From NCBI GenBank assembly GCA_031290635.1, contig JAITNE010000086.1, forward strand, positions 1 to 6,698: DNA of 6,698 bases. Reading direction: 5' to 3'. Below the pieces are notes generated by a model that searched no databases, was not told the DNA's origin, and saw nothing but the letters and a program-made list of their open reading frames with translations. The stretch comes from Tannerella sp. GTDB taxonomy: Bacteria; Bacteroidota; Bacteroidia; Bacteroidales; Tannerellaceae. Shown piece after piece: positions 1 to 6,122 of this stretch (positions within the stretch are counted from its first letter, which is position 1; each line of letters begins with the position of its first letter). The translations under genes were made by a program, and so were the position numbers.

Positions 1-3000
1 GTCAGAGCGTCATATAATCTCAACAGGGCTTTGCCGGTCAGGTCGGCGGCGGTAAGGTTATTTACTTTGGCAGTAAATACTATTTCGTCTTTTTCGCGGA
101 AGAAGCGTGGCGGGTTGGCGCTGACGGCTACCTGCTTCTGAGTTATCAGCTCGTTAGTGTATGTACCTATCTTAAAATCACGGGTATGCGCAAAACTCAG
201 CAGTTTCCAGCGCGTAAGAGCTTCGGGTATAGTAAATTCTATCAATACTTTGCCGGCAGAGTCGGTACGCAGGGTCGGATAGAAGAAAGCCGTTTCGTTG
301 AAGTTAGTTCGCGTCGCTATCTGCGTAAGATTAAAACGCGAATCATTATCAGAACCAAAATCAGAATCAAGATTATAATCGGTTTTTTTGTAAACGGCGT
401 TTTCATCTATTTGAATAATTTCAGGCACACGGAGTGCATTATCCTCCGTCGTTTGTTTACCGAAAGCTACTACGGTGTTTTGGGCAAAATTATCCGCTTC
501 GCCTGTTCCTCTGATAAAGAAATCCTGATTATTATCGTCGAAAGCCATTGCACCCATACGCAGATTGCTGTTTCTGAGGAGGGAATTTGAGTTGGCGAAG
601 AGTAATTTGCGGTAAGTAGCTTCTTCCCAGTTGAGGTCTGCCAATACCGGCACGATATTCCAGGACCTCGACGCAAGGTTTGTATTGCAGAATGGTCTGA
701 CGAGGTTAATTATTGAGGATGCGTTCCATCGGGATGCAGGATTATACTTGAAATATAATGAAGAGAAGTCCGGCCAGGAGTGCTGTGAGAACATGTCCGA
801 CTTATCCGTCGAAGCGTCGTAGAGAGTGGCGGCTACTTCGGCGGAGGATTTACCGCCTTGTTTGTCGGCTACGGTCATAGTCCAGCTCTCGTTTTGTCCG
901 GGCAGCAGTTTGTCGCGGAAGGTAGCCAGCGACACGTCGAGCATCTTGTTAGTATAGGGAACATTGATTTGAGTTACATTTTCATAGAGCCGGTTATGTT
1001 GAATCATGCGTGTTTGCACGGTAAATCCGCCGCGATGCGTCTCTTCTACGGGGATACTCAGGAGGACGGGCGTAGAACTTGCGGTCAACCAGCGGGAATA
1101 AATGATGCTGTCGTTGTGGACAACTTCGCAGTAAACCTTACTGTCGATTTCACGGCCGGCAATCAGGAGTTCGGCGTTCTCACCCGGCTCGCAGACGGTC
1201 TTGGCGGCGGTCAGCCATTTATCTAAAGAGATGATTTTATCCTTATAATCCGTCCTGAGATAGAAGTACTCCGTATTATCGACCGTAAAACCTTTACCGT
1301 TATCGGCATGAAGGATGATTTTATAGTAACCCGTGCGTTTCAGAGCCGAGAGGTCGAGGCGGCGGTCTTTATCGGTGTCGATTTCATATCGGGCGACGGT
1401 TTCCAGCTCTTTGAAGTTAGCTTCATTGAGTTCATCTCCGTAAGCATCCAACGGAAAATTACGTCTGAACTCATCTTCCTTAATAAGATTATAGTCGATA
1501 TTACGCATTTGAGGATTAAGTTTACGCAGGAGACCGTCGGGAGGAGCTATGGCGACAATCTCTACGTTCACATGCGCCGGAGTCGGCACGTCGGCGAGGT
1601 TGGTAGCAGATACGCTGTAAGTATTCGCAGAATCAAGCAGTATATCCGCAGGAATATCCGTCTTCACAAGCAAGGGTTTGAATCCGGCCGGAACTTTGAG
1701 CGACGCGCTGCGGGTTTCGCCGTTCCCGTCCGTAACGTCCGCAGTTACGGTATAGACATGGATTCTCGTGTCGTCTATCAGGTCGTCGGCGATTGCGGTA
1801 AATGAAATCTCAACCTCTCCTCGCGCGTCCGTAGTTGTTACTCCCGAGCCGACTTCGTCATTTTCCATAATAAACGGCAAGGATTCATTTAACCGCGGAT
1901 AGCGCGACGCCCTCATACGTTGGATGCGGTACCGCACTTTAGCGTTGTCCACGGCATATCCTGCCAAAGCCCTGGCTGTAGCTTTCACTTTGACCTCTCC
2001 GCCAAGGGCTGTCGGCTCATTAACCTTGTCAAATTCTACCTCAAACGCAGGCCGCTTGTATTCTTCAACAATAATCGGCAGACTGCCATAGTCATCGCAT
2101 TCAATCATCATGCGTCCGTTCAGCGCACCTTGCGGAATAGTAAATGAGCCGTCAACGCTTCCATAATCATTTGAAGTTAATTTCAAGGTAGATATACGAA
2201 TATTATTGACGTCCCTGAGATTTACGTCCACCGGTTCGTCTGTACGCAGATTTTTCTCGCCGTAATAGGAACGGTCATAGAGGATTGCTTTGAAATAGAC
2301 CGTTTGTCCGGGGCGATACTTGGCTCGGTCGGTCAGGATGGCAGCATTATGCATCGTCTGCGGATGTAAACTCCACAAATTATGATGCTCGAAACAGTAT
2401 AATTTATCGCCTTTAAAGCTGACAATATAATATTTAGTCTGCTTATTAATTAAATCCGCCATGCGCAGGCGTGCAAAACCGTCGCGATTGCTTGTCAGAT
2501 TTATGATTGTATCTTTATCGCAGAATACCTTGATACCTGCGCCTGAAAGAGGGGCTCCGGTATCGCGATCGGTAACAAATATCGACAGATTATCATTGAA
2601 TTGTCCGGATTGAGTAGCAATCGACGACACTTTCAGGAAACATTCACGGTAAGAAACAGCATTCTCTTGGGCAAAACAGTTTTCCGTGTCTGAAAACAAG
2701 ACCAGATACATGCCGCTCGCCATCGCGTTCATCATAATCAGGGTTTTGTACTGTTGATAGTCGGAGTTTTCGGGAATCTCAATCACTTGCCGCAGGGGAA
2801 CGCCGGACAGATTGTTGACGAAATCATGCAGCAGATATTTACCCGCACTGTTATATCGACGGAAACCGTAGTGATATTTGAGGACTTCATCTTCGGTCAG
2901 CGGATAAGCGGTTACATGCAGCGTACGGATGTTGCGGTAAGCGATATGAGCGAGGAAAGGTTTGTCGGGCAGCTGCGTTTCTTCAGTCGTTACGCTAAGC

Positions 3001-4178
3001 GACGTTTGTTCGATGATTGCCTGCATTGCGGCGACGTTTTCTTTCAATTCCTGCGGATAATCCCTTTGGATACGCCGGCATATCTCCATGGCGCGAGTGT
3101 AGCCGGACTTGTCAAGCTCGGATTTTTTGCTCTGCCATCGCTGTCCCTGTTGCAGATAACAGCCTGCCAGCCGCAGCAGGACGCGGGAATTGCGAGGATA
3201 CGGCCTGTAAATCTCGCTGCATCTTTGTAGCGCCTGAATATACATCAATTCGGCATTATCAGAAATAATACTGTTTTTAATAAATTCAATTCGACGCAGG
3301 TCGGCATCAATCAAAGCAGCAATATCATCGTTTTCGTCGGATAAATATTCAAAATTATTGGCCTGCGTATCGATACGGAACGGCTGCGTATCGATACGGA
3401 GAGGCTGCGTATCGAAGTTTTTGGCGGTATCCTTATTAATTTCTTTTATTTTTTTGAGATGAAACCGCAGCAATTCCTGATAAACAGTAAGCGCAAGATA
3501 AGACGGCGAAAGACTGTCGGCAGTTTCGACCGACATCTCGACAAACCGGGCTGCATCGGCAAAATAATCGGGATTTTTAATAACAAACATCTGCCGAGGC
3601 AGGGAATTTACGTTAAACCTCGAAGAATAATACTTCAACGCCCTGTTTGCAAGCACGTCGTAGAGGGTAGGCAGATGCTCGTTTCCGGCGGTCAGAATAT
3701 CCTTGTAGCGCTCGACCGGCACGTCCTGCAACAACCCGGCCTCCAGCAGGGAAAGGCGATAGTACTTGACGGCTTCCTCAGCCAGACTGACGGCGTCGAA
3801 AGTGTGAACATCATCCTTTGAAATATTGGTTTTAGTACGTTTGTTGACGGTACGGATATTCCGGTTGTAATAATCCTCGTAGATCTGTGCAATCATGGAA
3901 TATACAACCGATTTGTCGGGCTGCGGCAAGCTGTCGGCCTTGTTTCGGAGGAAATTGAGGATGCGGTTGGCGCCGTCGGCAAACTCCTCCTGAATATCAG
4001 TGCGGTTCAGCTCTGTGATAATCAACTTCAAACTGCCGCTCTCGACGGACGACTTAACCGTCTCAAGAGTAGTGTTGAGCTTTTGCCCGTATTTTGCGGG
4101 ACTTTCGCCCGATTGTTGCCTGTGCGCCATGCACGAAACCAGCGCTATGGCTGCAAGTGTTATAACAAAAGTTTTCAT
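1..4178 (-). CDS. Alpha-2-macroglobulin family lipoprotein (YfaS-like), C-terminus outside window
   Basis: Bacterial alpha-2-macroglobulins are envelope proteins thought to trap attacking proteases. Read from 4178 leftward the frame stays open for about 1392 residues to the window edge; Bacteroidota members usually have about 1800-2000, so the C-terminal part is missing. It starts MKTFVITLAAIALVSC, a lipoprotein signal with lipidated Cys16. Residues about 20-400 look helical and TPR-like. MG-type domains follow: TDRDTGAPLSGAGIKV near 530, YRPGQTVYFKA at 621-631, and the family hallmark VEEYKRPAFEV at 704-714. The A2M-domain signature (FFYPTLRTDSAGK, then PEALTRWKLLSFA from 1318) lies near the end of what is visible. 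Any thioester (CxEQ) site and the C-terminal domains would lie beyond position 1. No acidic surface-export signal follows Cys16, so a periplasm-facing anchor is inferred. It is transcribed divergently from lolA. A 21-bp tandem repeat sits at residues 256-272. The family call is very secure; the target protease is unknown. Confidence 0.95.
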   Translation of the reverse strand, partial: MKTFVITLAAIALVSCMAHRQQSGESPAKYGQKLNTTLETVKSSVESGSLKLIITELNRTDIQEEFADGANRILNFLRNKADSLPQPDKSVVYSMIAQIYEDYYNRNIRTVNKRTKTNISKDDVHTFDAVSLAEEAVKYYRLSLLEAGLLQDVPVERYKDILTAGNEHLPTLYDVLANRALKYYSSRFNVNSLPRQMFVIKNPDYFADAARFVEMSVETADSLSPSYLALTVYQELLRFHLKKIKEINKDTAKNFDTQPLRIDTQPFRIDTQANNFEYLSDENDDIAALIDADLRRIEFIKNSIISDNAELMYIQALQRCSEIYRPYPRNSRVLLRLAGCYLQQGQRWQSKKSELDKSGYTRAMEICRRIQRDYPQELKENVAAMQAIIEQTSLSVTTEETQLPDKPFLAHIAYRNIRTLHVTAYPLTEDEVLKYHYGFRRYNSAGKYLLHDFVNNLSGVPLRQVIEIPENSDYQQYKTLIMMNAMASGMYLVLFSDTENCFAQENAVSYRECFLKVSSIATQSGQFNDNLSIFVTDRDTGAPLSGAGIKVFCDKDTIINLTSNRDGFARLRMADLINKQTKYYIVSFKGDKLYCFEHHNLWSLHPQTMHNAAILTDRAKYRPGQTVYFKAILYDRSYYGEKNLRTDEPVDVNLRDVNNIRISTLKLTSNDYGSVDGSFTIPQGALNGRMMIECDDYGSLPIIVEEYKRPAFEVEFDKVNEPTALGGEVKVKATARALAGYAVDNAKVRYRIQRMRASRYPRLNESLPFIMENDEVGSGVTTTDARGEVEISFTAIADDLIDDTRIHVYTVTADVTDGNGETRSASLKVPAGFKPLLVKTDIPADILLDSANTYSVSATNLADVPTPAHVNVEIVAIAPPDGLLRKLNPQMRNIDYNLIKEDEFRRNFPLDAYGDELNEANFKELETVARYEIDTDKDRRLDLSALKRTGYYKIILHADNGKGFTVDNTEYFYLRTDYKDKIISLDKWLTAAKTVCEPGENAELLIAGREIDSKVYCEVVHNDSIIYSRWLTASSTPVLLSIPVEETHRGGFTVQTRMIQHNRLYENVTQINVPYTNKMLDVSLATFRDKLLPGQNESWTMTVADKQGGKSSAEVAATLYDASTDKSDMFSQHSWPDFSSLYFKYNPASRWNASSIINLVRPFCNTNLASRSWNIVPVLADLNWEEATYRKLLFANSNSLLRNSNLRMGAMAFDDNNQDFFIRGTGEADNFAQNTVVAFGKQTTEDNALRVPEIIQIDENAVYKKTDYNLDSDFGSDNDSRFNLTQIATRTNFNETAFFYPTLRTDSAGKVLIEFTIPEALTRWKLLSFAHTRDFKIGTYTNELITQKQVAVSANPPRFFREKDEIVFTAKVNNLTAADLTGKALLRLYDAL
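3363..3415. repeat. 21-bp in-frame tandem repeat, about 2.5 copies
   Basis: A 17-base string, CTGCGTATCGATACGGA, occurs at 3363-3379 and again at 3384-3400, and its first 11 bases recur at 3405-3415, all with a 21-bp period. On the minus strand this encodes DTQPLRI, DTQPFRI and DTQ inside the helical N-terminal region of the macroglobulin. Each full copy contains the perfect 12-base palindrome CGTATCGATACG. Because the period is a multiple of three, copy-number change would add or remove seven residues without breaking the frame. Confidence 0.9.
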
Positions 4179-4210
4179 CTGCGTATAATTTTATGTTTCA
4201 AACAAGGACA

Positions 4211-4218
4211 CAAAGATA
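4211..4218 (-). promoter_or_regulatory. Putative -7 element for the macroglobulin gene
   Basis: Read on the minus strand the bases are TATCTTTG, an exact match to the Bacteroidetes -7 consensus TAnnTTTG. A GTG (consensus TTG) lies upstream at 4242-4240, leaving 21 bp to the TA, which fits the usual 19-21 bp spacing for a -33 element. Transcription would begin near 4204, giving a leader of about 26 nt before the ATG at 4178. It is inferred from the consensus only. Confidence 0.5.
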
Positions 4219-4231
4219 ATCAAAAAATCCT

Positions 4232-4239
4232 TACCTTTG
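4232..4239 (+). promoter_or_regulatory. Putative -7 element for the lolA operon
   Basis: TACCTTTG matches the Bacteroidetes -7 consensus TAnnTTTG exactly. Transcription would start near 4246, leaving a leader of about 20 nt before the ATG at 4266. No TTG-like -33 element is visible at the expected distance, where the sequence is A/C-rich, so the promoter may be weak or activator-dependent. It lies back-to-back with the minus-strand -7 element, with 13 bp between the two. Confidence 0.5.
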
Positions 4240-4265
4240 CACCGTAAAAAACAGTATTCTACATA

Positions 4266-4913
4266 ATGAACAAAGTAATATTTTTATTTGGGTTGATAAT
4301 TATCGGAGAGATTTCTGCTTATGCTTCGGCGGATGCTCAATACAAGGAAGCCGGCGACGAGCAAAAGGCCGAAATCATTAGCCGTATAACCGCCGCCGCC
4401 GCCGAAATGCAAACGATGCAGTGTGATTTCCGTCAAGTTAAAGACCTTTCGTTTATGAACGACAAGATGCTCTCCGAAGGTCGCATGTACTACAAGCAAT
4501 CCGGCAAAATCCGCTGGGAATACCTCCGTCCCTACAAGTACGTCTTCGCAATTGACGGCCGTAATATCTACCAGACTGCCGGCGACAATACTCAAACTAC
4601 CCCCATCAAGTCAAGTAAACTGCTCGGCGACATAAGCCGGCTCATGATTGGCCTTATCAGCGGCAACGGTCTTGCGGATTCCCGGGATTTTGATGTACGG
4701 ATTCTGGTCTCCAACGATGACTGCAAGCTCATCCTCACGCCGCTGCGTAAAGAAATGAAAGCTCTCTTTACTGCCGTCAATCTTTTTGTCGGTAAAACAG
4801 ACGTCCGTATCCGCACCGTCGAGATGGTCGAAAAGTCCGGCGACCTTACAACCATCACCCTCCTGAATATCCAAACCAACATCCCACTTAATGACGACAT
4901 TTTTACAAACTGA
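4266..4913 (+). CDS. lolA: LolA-like outer-membrane lipoprotein carrier protein
   Basis: LolA is a periplasmic chaperone that takes lipoproteins (or, in pigment clusters, perhaps other lipid cargo) from the inner-membrane exporter to the outer membrane. The 215-residue product has an N-terminal hydrophobic signal peptide (about residues 1-22, cleavage probably after AYASA). The characteristic LolA core follows: MQCDFRQVKDLSF from residue 51, then SEGRMYYKQSGKIRWEYLRP at 69-88 and YVFAIDGRNIYQ, forming the start of the half-barrel. Length is normal for Bacteroidota LolA. The ATG at 4266 is chosen because the signal peptide starts there and a -7 element lies just upstream. It is the first gene of a three-gene operon, ending nine bases before the next start and in the same frame. 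Next to a LolB-like lipoprotein and a dehydratase, it may be the cluster-specific paralogue rather than the housekeeping LolA; that is inference. Confidence 0.9.
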   Translation: MNKVIFLFGLIIIGEISAYASADAQYKEAGDEQKAEIISRITAAAAEMQTMQCDFRQVKDLSFMNDKMLSEGRMYYKQSGKIRWEYLRPYKYVFAIDGRNIYQTAGDNTQTTPIKSSKLLGDISRLMIGLISGNGLADSRDFDVRILVSNDDCKLILTPLRKEMKALFTAVNLFVGKTDVRIRTVEMVEKSGDLTTITLLNIQTNIPLNDDIFTN

Positions 4914-4922
4914 CTTCGACCG

Positions 4923-5489
4923 ATGAAACATCTGCTCTACATCCTCTGCGCCCTCCTCCTGCTGCTCTCGTGCAGAACGTCTCTGCCCGCAGTCAAACGC
5001 ACCGCATCGGCGCATGACTCCTCCCGTCCCGTCTGGTCAGCCGAAATGCGCTCCGACAGTTTGAAAAACTCCTATCGCCTGACCCTGAAATACAACGACA
5101 AAGCCCTGAGCGGCCTCCTTTTCCTGAAGAAAAGCGCAGAAGGCTGGCGTGGAACTATGATTAACGAGATGGGTTCCAAAATCTTCGACTTCCTCATAAC
5201 CGACGACCGCTGCGACTTGCTCGACCTCGTCCCCGTGATGGACAAATGGTATATCCGCCGCGAAATTACCTCCGACCTCTTCTTCCTCGTCAACGCCGAC
5301 AACGCTAACGCCGACTTCACCACCCGACCGGAACGTTTCGAGCAGAACGACGTCCTGATAATCAACCTGTCCCGCAAGCAGCTAATCCTTAACTCCGACG
5401 GCTCACTCACCCTTATCAACAGCCTGCGCGGTCTCCGCTACGACCTCCGCCGTATTACAGAACTCGACAACAACAAACTCCTTCTCTAA
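4923..5489 (+). CDS. Small lipoprotein, LolB/DUF4292-like, in lolA operon
   Basis: The 188-residue protein begins MKHLLYILCALLLLLSC, a clear lipoprotein signal peptide with Cys17 as the predicted lipidated residue. The rest contains alternating strand-like segments, including YRLTLKYNDKALSGLLFLKK, GTMINEMGSKIFDFLIT and DKWYIRREITSDLFFLV. These recall the half-barrel of LolB and of DUF4292 lipoproteins (short polar strands, a conserved Gly-containing middle, then a predicted helix), but no motif is decisive. Directly behind lolA, an outer-membrane acceptor partner for the LolA-like carrier is the natural hypothesis. It starts nine bases after the lolA stop and ends immediately before the next ATG, so the genes are surely co-transcribed and probably translationally coupled. 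No acidic export signal follows Cys17. The lipoprotein call is secure; the LolB-like role is inferred from order and general fold impression. Confidence 0.7.
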   Translation: MKHLLYILCALLLLLSCRTSLPAVKRTASAHDSSRPVWSAEMRSDSLKNSYRLTLKYNDKALSGLLFLKKSAEGWRGTMINEMGSKIFDFLITDDRCDLLDLVPVMDKWYIRREITSDLFFLVNADNANADFTTRPERFEQNDVLIINLSRKQLILNSDGSLTLINSLRGLRYDLRRITELDNNKLLL

Positions 5490-5939
5490 ATGCTTAACAA
5501 TACACTTTTCACCATAATATCCGCCCTCACCGAAGCCGACACGACTAATTACCGTCTTGTTCTGCACCCGTCTCACGACATATTTCAATCCCACTTCATT
5601 GACAATCCCATCTTGCCCGGCGCCTGCATCGTCCAAATAGCGAAAGAGCTGGCGCAAGAAAGCTGCCGCAATAAAGTTCTCAATGAAGGCAAGTCTTTTC
5701 TTGACGATGGCAAGTCTTTTCTTATCACCAAGATAAAGAACACCAAATTTCTTGCCGTCATCAATCCCTCAGAGCATTCCGAAATCACTGTTATAATAAA
5801 GCTAACCTTTCAGGAAGACGGCTATGTCGCCGTCTCAGCCCTCTTCCTCGACGCCGGCCTCATCTTCGCCAAAGCAAACCTTGTCTTACAGCCGACGCCA
5901 ATCGCAGATATTACGACTTCATCTGCGCAAATCCCTTAA
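5490..5939 (+). CDS. FabZ/ApeI-like hotdog 3-hydroxyacyl-ACP dehydratase
   Basis: Proteins of this family dehydrate 3-hydroxyacyl-ACP intermediates in fatty acid or aryl-polyene chain building in the cytoplasm. The 149-residue product shows the hotdog active-site block at residues 26-55: HPSHDIFQSHF, then NPILPGACIVQIAKELA. His35 aligns with the catalytic His of FabZ (the H of GHFPG). The position 14 residues later, the catalytic Glu in FabZ, is Gln49. A second conserved stretch, ITKIKNTKFLAVINP, follows at 79-93. Between them a duplicated GKSFL segment (67-71 and 74-78) is an extra seven residues. The ATG touches the preceding TAA with no spacer, so coupled translation is likely. The C-terminal tail (TTSSAQIP) reads into a repeat-like stretch and may not be conserved. 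Family membership is secure; exact substrate is not. It lies far from any visible fab gene, supporting a specialised role. Confidence 0.85.
   Translation: MLNNTLFTIISALTEADTTNYRLVLHPSHDIFQSHFIDNPILPGACIVQIAKELAQESCRNKVLNEGKSFLDDGKSFLITKIKNTKFLAVINPSEHSEITVIIKLTFQEDGYVAVSALFLDAGLIFAKANLVLQPTPIADITTSSAQIP
5688..5723. repeat. 21-bp in-frame tandem duplication in the dehydratase gene
   Basis: GGCAAGTCTTTTCTT is found identically at 5688-5702 and 5709-5723, a 21-bp period with a six-base spacer (GACGAT). It encodes GKSFLDD followed by GKSFLIT. Only the second copy leads into the conserved ITKIKN stretch, so the first looks like the inserted one. The frame is preserved. Confidence 0.85.
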
Positions 5940-5957
5940 ATCCGCGTCATCAGCGTA
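5921..5957. repeat. Irregular ATC-phased 9-10 bp repeat at the operon's 3' end
   Basis: Starting at 5921, 5931, 5940 and 5949 four consecutive units begin with ATC and resemble ATCYGCGYA: ATCTGCGCAA, ATCCCTTAA, ATCCGCGTC, ATCAGCGTA. This resembles the ATCTGCGTAATC-type short intergenic repeats I recall from several Bacteroidales genomes, though that comparison is from memory. The dehydratase stop codon (5937-5939) lies inside it, so the last residues of that protein may be encoded by the repeat. Confidence 0.35.
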
Positions 5958-6048
5958 CTGCACAAGTCCGTCATCGCGTGTCGCACGAATCCGTTCTCCG
6001 GAGGTACGACGCAATCCCGTAATAGTTTGTGTTAAAATCTCGTTTTAT

Positions 6049-6080
6049 TTGTGCAGTTCAAAAAAATTGCAGTACCTTTG
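6049..6080 (+). promoter_or_regulatory. Bacteroidetes-type promoter (TTG, 21 bp, TACCTTTG)
   Basis: TTG at 6049-6051 and TACCTTTG at 6073-6080 are separated by exactly 21 bp, matching both the -33 and -7 consensus and the preferred spacing. Transcription would begin near 6087 and yield an AT-rich leader of about 36 nt ahead of the ATG at 6123. This is the best promoter in the window and shows that the downstream gene is transcribed separately from the lolA operon. Confidence 0.75.
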
Positions 6081-6122
6081 CCGCCATAATTCAAATAAAT
6101 ACTAACATAAAAACTTTCCATT

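Noticed and set aside
186..3821. Long plus-strand ORFs (122-165 residues) across positions 186-3821
   Set aside because: They lie opposite one continuous minus-strand macroglobulin frame with clear family motifs, have no recognisable domains and no promoters, and are shadows of its codon usage.
4284..5788. Minus-strand ORFs over the lolA operon (up to 134 residues)
   Set aside because: They are antisense to three well-supported genes and show no domain, start context or promoter of their own.
5922..6030. Minus-strand coding remnant (reads ITGLRRTSGERIRATRDD)
   Set aside because: It is open for about 35 codons but has no start codon in context, no recognisable family, and overlaps the dehydratase end.
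5940..6046. Terminator or tRNA remnant between the dehydratase gene and the next promoter
   Set aside because: Only tiny palindromes (CTCCGGAG, CGTG-TCG-CACG) and a weak AT stem are present, with no GC-rich hairpin plus U-run and no cloverleaf.
5824..6105. Plus-strand 93-residue ORF spanning the dehydratase end and the gap
   Set aside because: It is out of frame with the dehydratase for its first half, is Ser/Arg-rich low complexity, and runs through the downstream promoter.
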